Origin: Bdellovibrionaceae bacterium UBA2339
GTDB lineage: Bacteria; Bdellovibrionota; Bdellovibrionia; Bdellovibrionales; JAMPXM01
Reading direction: 5' to 3'
Assembly (NCBI GenBank): GCA_002344785.1
Contig: DDUL01000006.1
Coordinates: 1 to 64,000 of the forward strand
DNA: 64,000 nucleotides
Positions 51,421 through 60,487 of this stretch are shown in pieces (position 1 is the stretch's first letter; each line of letters starts with the position of its first letter). The notes beneath the pieces were generated by a model that worked only from the letters and a program-made list of their open reading frames with translations, searched no databases and was not told the origin of the DNA. A program made the translations under genes and the position numbers.

Positions 51421-53373
51421 TCAGACTTCATCTTCAGAGTCGGGACCCGTTACTTCATCTGAAGCCGAATCAAGATGTCGGGCGTCCCGCAAAAACTCCA
51501 GCAGCGCCTCAGCCGATGGACGATTGAATCCAGGCAGCTCCAAGAGCTCTTCGACATCCGCCGCCCGAATTTCATCAATCGACTTGTATCGAGTCAGCAG
51601 CGACTTCTTGCGCTGTGGACCGAGGCGCGGAACCGAGTCCAGCTCGCTTTCGATGGAGCTGGCCTCGCGAAGTTTCCGATGAAACTGAATGGCGAAACGA
51701 TGAGCCTCGTCGCGAAGGCTCACCAAGATTCGAAAAGCTTCACTCCCCGGTCGAAACACAACGGGATTCTGTCGGCCAGGCAAGAAGAAACGTTCCTCGG
51801 TGGCTTTCACTTCGCTGGACTGGAAATCACCTTGAGTTCGCGCTTTGGCCAAACCGACCACGGGCAGATCGCTACGGCGAAGCTCTTTGAGCACCTCGGT
51901 CGCCACCGCAAGCTGCCCTTTGCCGCCATCGACGACGATGAGCTGTGGGTCCTCCCACTCCACGTGCGCCAAGCGACGAGAGAGCACCTCGCGCATAGCT
52001 GCAAAGTCGTTGACGCCATCGACGGAACGAAGCTTGTAACGCCGATATTGATCCTTATTGGGGACTCCATCTTCAAACACAACCTGGCTTGCAACGGTTT
52101 CGGCGCCTTGAAAATTGGAAATATCAAAGCACTCAATGCGCGTCGGTCGATGCGGCAACTTCAATCGCTCTTGGATCTCATCCAATGCGGCCTCTTTATC
52201 GCGCGATTTGGACACATGTTCGGCAAAATGCTTCTGCGCGTTTTGCTGGGCCAATTCCAGCAAGCGATGCCCGACCGGCGTCGTCGGAAACTTCACTCTG
52301 ACCTTCTGCCCGCCTGACCGCTCGGCTAACAAATCTTCGAGTAAGGCCATGAGATCCCGACCCAAGTCGACCGGCAGCCAAACTTCGTCGGGAATGAATT
52401 CTTCATCGTAATATTGATTGATGAAACTCACCAGCCACTCGCGCGGATCCTCATCGGATGACTGCGGATCCAAGAGCGGCAAAAAGTGACCTCGGGTTCC
52501 GATCACTCGTCCCGCCCGAATGTGCAAAGTCTCAATCAAGGTGCCGCGCTCATCACCAGCAAAGCCCAACACATCCTGATCCAATTCGCTGGTGTCGTTG
52601 ACCACCGACTGACGCTCCAAGATCTTTTCAATCGCTTGGATCGAATCTCGCAAGCGGGCCGCCGCCTCATAGCGCTCTTCGGTGCTCGCAAGCTTCATGC
52701 GACGGCTCAACTCCTTGAGTGTTTGCTTGTCGCGTCCGCGCAAAAACTGCACGGCTTGTTTCACGTCCTCGCCATACTCAGTCGGCGAGACAAGATCCAC
52801 GCAGGGCGCCGTGCAGCGACCAATCTGATGCGTGAGACAAGGTCGACGTCTCGACGCCATGAAGGCGTCCTTACAATCGCGAAGCTGAAAAGTGTGATTT
52901 AAGAATCGAATCGTTCCCCACACGGCTTGCCCACTCAGATACGGGCCAAAATAGAGCGAGCCGTCCTTCTTCACCTTACGAGCCAGATACAGACGCGGGA
53001 ACTGATCTGTCATCGACACACGTATGTAAGGATACGACTTATCGTCCTTTAGCCGAATATTGTACCGCGGCCGATACTTCTTAATGAGCGACGCTTCCAG
53101 CAAAAAGGCTTCGACCTCCGTCTTCGTCAAGATGGTGTCGATGCTGTGAATCTGCCGAACTAACAGCTTGGTCTTCGGCGAGTGATCTTGTGAATCGGAA
53201 AAATAGCTGCGCACCCGAGCGCGCAAATTCTTGGCCTTGCCGACATAGATGATTTTCTCAGCCTCACTCTTCATCAAGTAGACGCCAGGCAGCTGAGGGA
53301 ACTCCTTGATGAGTTCGCGAAGATCCTCGCTGCGTGGGTTTTTCGATTTAGAGTTCGGCTTCGAGTCTGTCAT
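51421..53373 (-). CDS. uvrC: excinuclease ABC subunit C
   Basis: This 650-residue nucleotide-excision-repair endonuclease makes the two incisions around a lesion. The GIY-YIG domain (GVYLMKSEAEKIIYVGKAKNLRAR) is at residues about 30-55, a UVR motif lies near residue 215, the RNase-H-like C-terminal nuclease contains IECFDISNFQG and VVDGGKGQL, and helix-hairpin-helix motifs (LGPQRKKSLL, ELPGFNRPSAEALL) end it. The length is normal. Its ATG overlaps the stop of the SGNH-like gene, which itself overlaps uvrB. Confidence 0.97.
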   Translation of the reverse strand: MTDSKPNSKSKNPRSEDLRELIKEFPQLPGVYLMKSEAEKIIYVGKAKNLRARVRSYFSDSQDHSPKTKLLVRQIHSIDTILTKTEVEAFLLEASLIKKYRPRYNIRLKDDKSYPYIRVSMTDQFPRLYLARKVKKDGSLYFGPYLSGQAVWGTIRFLNHTFQLRDCKDAFMASRRRPCLTHQIGRCTAPCVDLVSPTEYGEDVKQAVQFLRGRDKQTLKELSRRMKLASTEERYEAAARLRDSIQAIEKILERQSVVNDTSELDQDVLGFAGDERGTLIETLHIRAGRVIGTRGHFLPLLDPQSSDEDPREWLVSFINQYYDEEFIPDEVWLPVDLGRDLMALLEDLLAERSGGQKVRVKFPTTPVGHRLLELAQQNAQKHFAEHVSKSRDKEAALDEIQERLKLPHRPTRIECFDISNFQGAETVASQVVFEDGVPNKDQYRRYKLRSVDGVNDFAAMREVLSRRLAHVEWEDPQLIVVDGGKGQLAVATEVLKELRRSDLPVVGLAKARTQGDFQSSEVKATEERFFLPGRQNPVVFRPGSEAFRILVSLRDEAHRFAIQFHRKLREASSIESELDSVPRLGPQRKKSLLTRYKSIDEIRAADVEELLELPGFNRPSAEALLEFLRDARHLDSASDEVTGPDSEDEV

Positions 53374-55133
53374 CGCGCCTGACCTTCGCTTGAGGCTTCA
53401 GCCCACAGATCGGACAAAGTTTGAGCCACGAGCTGATGACCAACTTCACTCAAATGCAAGTCCCAAGGCCGCTTCTGATCCCAGTAGTAAGCATCAAGAC
53501 GGCGCCCCGTTTTCGCGCGATCACGTCGCCAAGCTTCATCCAGATTGACAAAGCGAAGTGGCGGATCCGCATCATGCGCCGCTCTCATCAAGGCTTCATT
53601 GAGATCCTTTAAGCGCACCGAGAGCGAGACTTCCGGTCGAACGCGCGACGGCGGGTAGCCCATGAGGATCAGTTCTGTGTGATTCGCCACGGACGAAGCC
53701 CGCATCCACTCCCAAAGCTTCAAGATCATCATTCGCGTCTTTGAACCGATGAGCTGATTGTCCGCCCTGATCCAAGTCGTTCTCAAGACGGCTTGGACGT
53801 CCCGGCTCTCTTGCCGAATTCGCTTGGACCATTCTTCCTCAAGGGCTGAGCGAAGCGGCCCGTGCATTTCGTGCATCAAACGATTGAGCAGCAAAGTTCC
53901 CTCAAATGAAGTGGGGTTCGCGCGCCGATGCACAAACAACACATCTAGCTTCTCTCGCCAAGTCGATCTTCGCGCCGACACGTGCATCGCCAATCGGCCC
54001 CAAGCCGGCTCGCGCCGCCACACATTCTCAAGTTCGTCCGCCGAGATCTTCTCCCATGCGGGCCCCTCGTCCCAAGCCCGGGAAGGCAAAGTTCCGCGGA
54101 GCCAAAGCTGAATTGCCGGGTCATTGATCCCCGCTCGCTGAAGCGCCTGCAACCAAGGTCTCCACATGAGTGGCAAATTCGGCGGCTCACTTGATGACGA
54201 TTCCGCGCCGAAGGCCTTCAACTCTTCGACGGCCGCTTGATCATTTTGAAGATCCGCAAACTGCAACATCGACCTCGCCATCGCCACAAGAGCCGGATCC
54301 CAAACTTGCCTGCCCGATGAATCACGAAGCAAAGCTTCGGCCGTCTCGCGATCCAATTTTGAACTTTGATCCAAGCTCGAAGTCGATCGACGTCGCAACA
54401 ATGTCTCTTCCAGAATAGTAAATCCAAGCCATGCCCGCACTCGAGCCCGCGGGTCATCAATCCACTTCAAAGCACTCAGCCGCCCCTGCGTCTCGCTCAA
54501 AGCAACCGCCTCATGCTGATCCAAAGTTGACTGCGACAAAGACTGCGTCTCCGCATCTTTTGACGAAGCATGAACCCAACCCGCCTCCGCCGACACATCC
54601 TGCAAGTCATCCCGAGTTCGACGCCAATCAAAAATCAAAATCTCCAGCATACGCGCGAGCCGAGAATATTCAGCAAGCCATGCCAATCCGCTGACCTCGG
54701 ACTCAACATCCAACAATGAGTAAGTGTCATGCAGCCCCGTCCACAGCAAAACCTGTGTTGGCCGATGAAGTTCAATCAGGCTTGGCGCAATCTTGAGTTG
54801 TTGAGCTGTTGACCAACCTGGCCGGCCCTCATTCAACACGCGCACAGACTCAGCTCCCTTCAACCGACGGCGCAGGTCTTCTTCCAGTAAATAGGTGAAG
54901 CGTCTCTCCACCGGCACTTCCGCTCCCAAGGTGAGCGAATGACCGAGTGCCAGGACTCTGAGCCCCGAGGGGTCTAGCTTTGCAGCTGTTCCGGCCGCCA
55001 GCTGTTCCGGCCGCCAGCGATTCCTCTGTGCCAAAGCCCAAGACTGCGCAATGGCCTCTGCCACAAGCGGAAGACACAAACTCAAAAGCAGCCACAATCG
55101 CCAATTTCTTCGTAGGCTCAATCCGAATTTCAA
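53370..55133 (-). CDS. SGNH/GDSL-hydrolase-like exported protein
   Basis: This is a 587-residue protein with an N-terminal signal (WRLWLLLSLCLPLVAEAIA). Near residue 58 is LALGHSLTLG, in place of the usual G-D-S nucleophile block; further blocks are NEGRPGWSTAQQL, VLLWTGLHD, LILMGYPPSR and a C-terminal LHLSEVGHQLV, which resembles the block-V D-x-x-H. A long helical insertion occupies residues about 150-450. Families of such proteins act on surface polysaccharides or lipids. The gene lies between uvrB and uvrC, overlapping both by 4 nt. A 16-bp tandem repeat at 54985 is read in two frames in the protein. Confidence 0.75.
   Translation of the reverse strand: MKFGLSLRRNWRLWLLLSLCLPLVAEAIAQSWALAQRNRWRPEQLAAGTAAKLDPSGLRVLALGHSLTLGAEVPVERRFTYLLEEDLRRRLKGAESVRVLNEGRPGWSTAQQLKIAPSLIELHRPTQVLLWTGLHDTYSLLDVESEVSGLAWLAEYSRLARMLEILIFDWRRTRDDLQDVSAEAGWVHASSKDAETQSLSQSTLDQHEAVALSETQGRLSALKWIDDPRARVRAWLGFTILEETLLRRRSTSSLDQSSKLDRETAEALLRDSSGRQVWDPALVAMARSMLQFADLQNDQAAVEELKAFGAESSSSEPPNLPLMWRPWLQALQRAGINDPAIQLWLRGTLPSRAWDEGPAWEKISADELENVWRREPAWGRLAMHVSARRSTWREKLDVLFVHRRANPTSFEGTLLLNRLMHEMHGPLRSALEEEWSKRIRQESRDVQAVLRTTWIRADNQLIGSKTRMMILKLWEWMRASSVANHTELILMGYPPSRVRPEVSLSVRLKDLNEALMRAAHDADPPLRFVNLDEAWRRDRAKTGRRLDAYYWDQKRPWDLHLSEVGHQLVAQTLSDLWAEASSEGQAR
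54985..55016 (-). repeat. perfect 16-bp tandem duplication inside the SGNH-like gene
   Basis: GCTGTTCCGGCCGCCA is present twice in direct succession (54985-55000 and 55001-55016). Read on the coding strand the first copy gives WRPEQ and the second, shifted one base, gives LAAGTA. Because 16 is not a multiple of three, gaining or losing a copy would break the reading frame just after the signal peptide. Confidence 0.93.
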
Positions 55134-57331
55134 GTCGGTCGCTCCGGCTTCTCTGAACCCTCACCGCGATCCGCTTGCGCCTCGGCCGCTTCGCCAAGAC
55201 CCGAATCCAGCAGCGAAAGCTGCACCATCTGCAAGCGCTTCACTTCATCGCGAAGCTTTGCGGCCTCTTCAAACTCAAGGCTTTCCGCATGTGAGCGCAT
55301 CTTTCTTCTAAGTCGCTGCACTTCTTTGTCGATCTTTTTGGGATCAAGTCCTTGCTGCAAGGCTTGGTAAACAGCTTCAGGCGAACCGAGCTTGGAAATT
55401 CCGCCCGCACCGCCGCCCGCACCGCCACGGCCTCGCGCTTGCGGCGCCTGGACTGCATCTGGATTCCCATAGATCTCAATCAAAGATTCGCGAACTCGCT
55501 TTTTGATCGTCTCAGGCGTGATGCCATGCTCGCGATTGTACGCCTCTTGCTTCGCGCGCCGACGCGCGGTTTCGTCCATGGCTTTTTGCATCGAATCCGT
55601 CACGCGATCCGCGTATAGGATGACCTGGCCATTCGCATTTCGCGCCGCCCGCCCTATGGTCTGAATCAAAGATCTCTCACTTCGCAAGAAGCCTTCCTTG
55701 TCCGCATCGGTGATCGCCACCAGCGACACTTCCGGAATATCCAAGCCCTCGCGAAGCAAATTGATGCCAATCAACACATCGAATACGCCCAATCGCAGAT
55801 CCCGAATGATCTCCGTCCGCTCCACCGTATCGATATCAGAGTGAAGGTACTTCACTTTGATACCCAAGCCCTCATAGTACTCCGTCAAATCTTCCGCGCT
55901 TCGCTTGGTGAGCGTGGTGATCAGCGTACGCTCTTTGCGCGCAATTCGATCCCGCACCTCTTTGAGCAAATCATCGACCTGAAACTTAGCCGGCCTGACT
56001 TCAATACCCGGATCCAACAGCCCCGTGGGACGAATGATCTGTTCGACGATCAAGCCCTCCGACTTTTTCATCTCGTATTCGCCAGGGGTAGCCGAAACAT
56101 ACACAACGCGATCCACGAGTTTTTCGAACTCCTGAAAATTCAAAGGCCGATTGTCGAGCGCGCTCGGCAAGCGGAAACCATGCTCGACGAGCGTCAACTT
56201 CCGCGCTCGATCGCCTCGGTACATGCCGCCAATTTGCGGAATGGTGACATGCGACTCATCGACAAAACAAAGAAACTCAGCGGGAAAATACTCCAGCAAT
56301 GTCGGCGGCGGCTCACCCGGCTGCCGCCCCGTCAAATGTCGGGAGTAGTTCTCAATGCCTTGGCAAAAGCCCAACTCTTCCATCATCTCGATATCGTAAT
56401 AAGTCCTCTGTTCGAGCCGTTGCGCCTCCAGCAACTTCATTTGCGAATTGAGTTCGACCAAACGTCCGCGAAGCTCGTCTTGAATCGTTTGAATCGCCGT
56501 CTTCGCCCGACCTTCACTGGTGACGTAATGCGAGCCAGGATAAATCGCGATCTGATCCATCTCCGCGAGCACCTCGCCTCGGAGCGGATCAATCCACGTC
56601 AACCGATCCACAAAATCGCCAAAGAACTCCACCCGAATTACGCGATCCTCTTCGTAAGGAGGATGCACATCGACCACATCGCCGCGCACGCGAAACTTCC
56701 CGCGATGAAAATCAATGTCATTGCGCGTGTACTGAATCCGCACAAGCTCACGCAAAAAGTGATCGCGCTTCATTTCCGCGCCGACCACAACCTGAATCAT
56801 CATGCCTTCATAAGCTTCTGGAGATCCCAAACCATAAATGCACGACACCGAGCTCACGATCAAAACATCGCGACGCTCGAGAAGCGAACGCGTGGCCGAG
56901 TGGCGCATGCGATCAATCTGCTCGTTGATCGCCGAGTCTTTCTCGATGAAGGTGTCGGTCGAGGGAATGTAAGCTTCAGGCTGATAATAATCGTAGTAAC
57001 TGACGAAATACTCGACGGCGTTTTTCGGAAACAGCTCCTTGAACTCGGCATAAAGCTGCGCGGCGAGGGTCTTATTGTGTGCCAGCACAAGCGTCGGCAT
57101 GTTCAGCTCCGCAATGACGTTCGCCATAGCGAAGGTCTTGCCGGTGCCGGTCGCACCCAACAGCACTTGATGTTTCACGCCACTACGCAAATGCGACAGC
57201 ATTTCGGCAATGGCCCGCGGCTGATCGCCGGCCGGCTTCATTTCACTGACGAGCTCGAACTGACCGATTGGTTGCCGGCGCCGAGGATCCCTCGGCGTCG
57301 GAACCTTTGAGGCTACTTCGCCACTTCCCAT
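55130..57331 (-). CDS. uvrB: excinuclease ABC subunit B
   Basis: This 733-residue helicase-like damage verification subunit of the UvrABC system has Walker A LGATGTGKTFAMANV near residue 60. The beta-hairpin VSYYDYYQPEAYIP is near 112, FIEKDSAINEQIDRMRHSATRSLL follows, INLLREGLDIPEV is motif VI, and the C-terminal UVR motif is EFEEAAKLRDEVKRL. The length is somewhat longer than E. coli UvrB (673), owing to a Gly-rich insert (GRGGAGGGAGG) and an N-terminal extension. Its ATG lies 19 nt inside the cysS gene. Confidence 0.97.
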   Translation of the reverse strand: MGSGEVASKVPTPRDPRRRQPIGQFELVSEMKPAGDQPRAIAEMLSHLRSGVKHQVLLGATGTGKTFAMANVIAELNMPTLVLAHNKTLAAQLYAEFKELFPKNAVEYFVSYYDYYQPEAYIPSTDTFIEKDSAINEQIDRMRHSATRSLLERRDVLIVSSVSCIYGLGSPEAYEGMMIQVVVGAEMKRDHFLRELVRIQYTRNDIDFHRGKFRVRGDVVDVHPPYEEDRVIRVEFFGDFVDRLTWIDPLRGEVLAEMDQIAIYPGSHYVTSEGRAKTAIQTIQDELRGRLVELNSQMKLLEAQRLEQRTYYDIEMMEELGFCQGIENYSRHLTGRQPGEPPPTLLEYFPAEFLCFVDESHVTIPQIGGMYRGDRARKLTLVEHGFRLPSALDNRPLNFQEFEKLVDRVVYVSATPGEYEMKKSEGLIVEQIIRPTGLLDPGIEVRPAKFQVDDLLKEVRDRIARKERTLITTLTKRSAEDLTEYYEGLGIKVKYLHSDIDTVERTEIIRDLRLGVFDVLIGINLLREGLDIPEVSLVAITDADKEGFLRSERSLIQTIGRAARNANGQVILYADRVTDSMQKAMDETARRRAKQEAYNREHGITPETIKKRVRESLIEIYGNPDAVQAPQARGRGGAGGGAGGISKLGSPEAVYQALQQGLDPKKIDKEVQRLRRKMRSHAESLEFEEAAKLRDEVKRLQMVQLSLLDSGLGEAAEAQADRGEGSEKPERPT

Positions 57332-58773
57332 CGGGATCCTTCCGCCGTGTCTTGCAGTGCAATTCCCATTTGCACCAATTCGTCGCGCAGCCGATCACTC
57401 TCCGCCCAATTCTTCGCATCCCGAAACGCGCGTCGCTCCGCAACCTTCGCGTCGATCGCCGCTCGATCCAATCCTTTTTGTTTGAGCAACATATCATCGA
57501 GTTTGCGCAAGAAGGCCTCAGCCGGCTGCTCAAAGAGCGACAACAACTCACCCCAGCTCGCAAAAAATTGGCGAACCGCCATCGCATTGGCGAGCGAGTC
57601 CGCCGTGACTTTTCCGGGCTTGAGCGACGCATTGAAAGCCCGCACCACATTGAACAACTCGGCAAACACTTCAGGCGTGTTGAAGTCATCCGCCATCGCC
57701 AAACGAGCCTTTTGATCGGCCGCCTCAATGGCCTTCGCCAGCGAAGCCTGCGGTGCCGTTCCAACAGCGGACCCGGCTTGGATCACACGATCCACGGCCG
57801 CAAGCGCTGAGTACACTCGCGCAAGTCCCGCCACGGCTCGCTCAATTCCATCTTCGGAAAAGTCGCTCACCGATCTGTAGTGCACCGACAGAATCATCCA
57901 CTTATAAATTTCCGCTTCGTAGGAGGAAAGAAACTCGCGAGCCGTGCGCACATTGCCGATCGACTTCGACATCTTCTTATCGCCGAAGTTGATCATGTTC
58001 CAATGCACCCAATACTTGACGAAGTCTTTGCCAAAGCTTCCTTCGCTTTGCGCCACTTCGTTTTCGTGATGCGGGAAGATCAGATCCATGCCGCCGCCGT
58101 GAATGTCGATCTGCTCGCCAAACAAGGCCGCGACCATCGCCGAACACTCAATGTGCCAACCCGGTCGACCCGCACCCCAAGGCGAAGGCCAAGACGGCTC
58201 GCCGGGTTTAGCCGGCTTCCAAAGCGCGAAGTCGAGTGGGTCGCGTTTTTTCTCGCCGGGCTGAATGCGCGATCCGCTTCGCAGATCATCAATGTCGCGC
58301 TTTGAGAGTTTGCCATAACCCTCAAAGGACCGAACCGCATAGAGCACTTCGCCGTCTTCAGCGACATAGGCTTTACCTCGCTCGATGAGTTTTTCGATCA
58401 TCGCCACGATTCCCGCCAAGTGCTCAGTGACTTTGGGGTTAGCCGATTGCGGCCTTAGTCCAAGCGTCGCATAGTCGCGGCGATACTCATCAATATAGCG
58501 TTCGCTGATCACCAGCGAATCCACTTTCTCACGCAAGGCTCGATCGATAATGCGATCATCGATGTCGGTGAAATTGGAAACGTACGTGACTTTGAAGCCA
58601 TTCGACTCAAACCAATTTCGGATCATGTTGAAGACAACAGGACCGCGAAAATTTCCGACATGCAAAAAATCGTAAACGGTCGGTCCACAAACGTAGATCG
58701 ACACTTCGCCGGACTTGAGCGGGACAAAAATTTCCTTTTGCTTCGTCAGCGTGTTGTAAATTCGCTGTTCCAT
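57313..58773 (-). CDS. cysS: cysteinyl-tRNA synthetase
   Basis: This is a 486-residue class Ia synthetase. The zinc-binding start CGPTVYDFLHVGN includes the HIGH-equivalent HVGN. WHIECSAM and the HHENE pattern give the other zinc ligands. KKMSKSIGN (near residue 266) is the KMSKS loop, and helical anticodon-binding regions follow. The length is normal. The gene stands 7 nt downstream of gltX and overlaps uvrB, so the synthetases and uvrB form one transcript. Confidence 0.97.
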   Translation of the reverse strand: MEQRIYNTLTKQKEIFVPLKSGEVSIYVCGPTVYDFLHVGNFRGPVVFNMIRNWFESNGFKVTYVSNFTDIDDRIIDRALREKVDSLVISERYIDEYRRDYATLGLRPQSANPKVTEHLAGIVAMIEKLIERGKAYVAEDGEVLYAVRSFEGYGKLSKRDIDDLRSGSRIQPGEKKRDPLDFALWKPAKPGEPSWPSPWGAGRPGWHIECSAMVAALFGEQIDIHGGGMDLIFPHHENEVAQSEGSFGKDFVKYWVHWNMINFGDKKMSKSIGNVRTAREFLSSYEAEIYKWMILSVHYRSVSDFSEDGIERAVAGLARVYSALAAVDRVIQAGSAVGTAPQASLAKAIEAADQKARLAMADDFNTPEVFAELFNVVRAFNASLKPGKVTADSLANAMAVRQFFASWGELLSLFEQPAEAFLRKLDDMLLKQKGLDRAAIDAKVAERRAFRDAKNWAESDRLRDELVQMGIALQDTAEGSRWEVAK

Positions 58774-58780
58774 CCGTCAC

Positions 58781-60235
58781 CTATCCAAGTTTTTCCGCAC
58801 GACCGATCAACGAACTCTTCTTCATCATCGGCACCAAAAGCTTCACTTCCGTGCCCTGCGGCTGACCGATCACCGCCACGCGAATCGGCTGGAACAAATG
58901 TTTGCCCTTAACACCCGCCAAATCTTTCACGCGATCCTGAAGCGCCAAAAAATCAGCTTCGCTGAGCTTCTCACCCGGAAAGGCCCGCAGTTCTTGAAGC
59001 CAAGCTTGCCAAACTTTCTTCGCCTCGGGCCACGCACAAACTTCCTGCGCTTCAGGCTTCACGCTAAAGGCCGAATCATCGAGCAATCGGTACAGCGGCA
59101 CGGCGTCCGCCAAGGTCTGCATGGAAGTCTTAAAAGCATTCAGCGTTTGCTCTCGCCACGCCTGATTTTCAGCCTGCGGCAAGCTGAGCCCCGCTTCACG
59201 CAAGAAAGGCTCCACGCGCGCCCAAAGCTCTTCGGTCGGTAAGGCCCGCAGATAAGTGGCGTTCATCCACAAAAGCTTCGTCTCATCAAACACCGCCGGC
59301 GCGGGATTGAATCGCTCATGAGTGAAGAGCTGAATCTGCTCATCGCGCGACAAGATCTCGCGTCCATCCGGCGACGACCATCCGCTCAGCAAAATGAAAT
59401 TGTTGAGCGCCTCCGGCAAGTAGCCACGCAAGCGGAAGTCATTGCACGAGGTCGCACCATGGCGCTTGGAAAGCTTTTGCTTATCCGGCCCCAAGATGAA
59501 CGACAAATGTCCAAACTGCGGCAACGGAAATTTGAGCGCTTCATAGATCATCATCTGGCGCAAGGTATTGGAAAGATGCTCCTCGGCGCGGAACACATGC
59601 GTGATCTGCATCAAAGCATCATCGATCACGCAGCAAAAGTTGTAGACGGGCATGCCGTTTGAGCGCACCAGAACAAAGTCGCCGACCATGTCTGAAGGAA
59701 ATCGCACTTCGCCGCGCACCAAATCCTGCACGAAGTAATCGCGCTTTTCCGCCACGCGAAAGCGAATCGCTCCCGGCTCGCCTCGCGCGATTCGTGCGCG
59801 CGCTTCAGCCGGAGCGACGATCGTCGGCGGAGCTTCGATCTGAGGTGGCTTCCCTGCCGCAATCAACTTCTCTTTGATGACCTCAAGCTCGGCATCCGTA
59901 CGAAAATCGTAATACGCCAAGCCTTCGTCCACGAGACGCTCGGCATACTGGCGATAGATGTCTTTTCGCAAACTCTGACGATAAGGTCCGTGTGGTCCTT
60001 GATCTTGCAGTGAATCCGGATGAGGCCCCTCGTCCCACAAAATTCCAAGCCACTTCAGATCGGCGATCTGCATGCGCATCGCCTCTTCGGTCGAGCGCTC
60101 CAAATCCGTATCTTCAATTCGCAAAATGAACTGACCGCCATGCCGGCGAGCGTACAAAAAATTGTAGAGGGCCGTGCGAGCACCACCCACATGCAAGTAA
60201 CCCGTCGGACTTGGAGCAAAGCGAACACGTACCAT
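58781..60235 (-). CDS. gltX: glutamyl-tRNA synthetase
   Basis: This is a 484-residue class Ib enzyme. FAPSPTGYLHVGGARTALYN carries the HIGH motif, and DKQKLSKRHGATS the KMSKS-equivalent. FPSDMVGDFVLVRSNG and THVFRAEEHLSNT are family-typical. The ATG at 60235 is preferred for its GAGGG 5 nt upstream and because it gives the usual N-terminus MVRVRFAPSP; the longer frame adds ten residues. A small hairpin lies just before it at 60246-60260. Whether it also charges tRNA-Gln cannot be told. Confidence 0.96.
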   Translation of the reverse strand: MVRVRFAPSPTGYLHVGGARTALYNFLYARRHGGQFILRIEDTDLERSTEEAMRMQIADLKWLGILWDEGPHPDSLQDQGPHGPYRQSLRKDIYRQYAERLVDEGLAYYDFRTDAELEVIKEKLIAAGKPPQIEAPPTIVAPAEARARIARGEPGAIRFRVAEKRDYFVQDLVRGEVRFPSDMVGDFVLVRSNGMPVYNFCCVIDDALMQITHVFRAEEHLSNTLRQMMIYEALKFPLPQFGHLSFILGPDKQKLSKRHGATSCNDFRLRGYLPEALNNFILLSGWSSPDGREILSRDEQIQLFTHERFNPAPAVFDETKLLWMNATYLRALPTEELWARVEPFLREAGLSLPQAENQAWREQTLNAFKTSMQTLADAVPLYRLLDDSAFSVKPEAQEVCAWPEAKKVWQAWLQELRAFPGEKLSEADFLALQDRVKDLAGVKGKHLFQPIRVAVIGQPQGTEVKLLVPMMKKSSLIGRAEKLG

Positions 60236-60245
60236 AATTGCCCTC

Positions 60246-60260
60246 GCCACAGTTTGTGGC
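60246..60260 (-). promoter_or_regulatory. short hairpin beside the gltX ribosome site
   Basis: On the minus strand GCCACA, loop AAC, TGTGGC ends directly before the GAGGG ribosome site of gltX. A 6-bp stem with a 3-nt loop there could influence initiation; it may also be chance. There is no T-box. Confidence 0.35.
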
Positions 60261-60390
60261 TTCATCGACTTTCCTGAAATTCTCGCAGTTCAAACACAAA
60301 AACTGCGACCCTAGGCATGCGCCGCAAGGAGCCGCCACAGCCTCAGCCGTTAAGGTTGATAGGATAGCCCGATCCACCGAGCTTCAGGAA

Positions 60391-60420
60391 CGAAAAAACC
60401 CGCCGAGAACTCGGCGGGTT
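60391..60420 (-). terminator. rho-independent terminator of carD
   Basis: The 11-bp stem AACCCGCCGAG/CTCGGCGGGTT with loop AA lies 68 nt past the carD stop and is followed on the minus strand by TTTT. It separates carD from gltX, so gltX needs its own promoter between about 60261 and 60390. Confidence 0.9.
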
Positions 60421-60487
60421 ACCCCTTAGGAGCGCGACCCTTCTGAACTCTGGATTCCAACTCCCGAGTCCAACCCCTAAAACCAAA

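Noticed and set aside
55841..57310. A 489-codon open frame on the plus strand antisense to uvrB
   Set aside because: It lies wholly within the recognised uvrB gene, has no signature, and arises from codon bias in the opposite frame.
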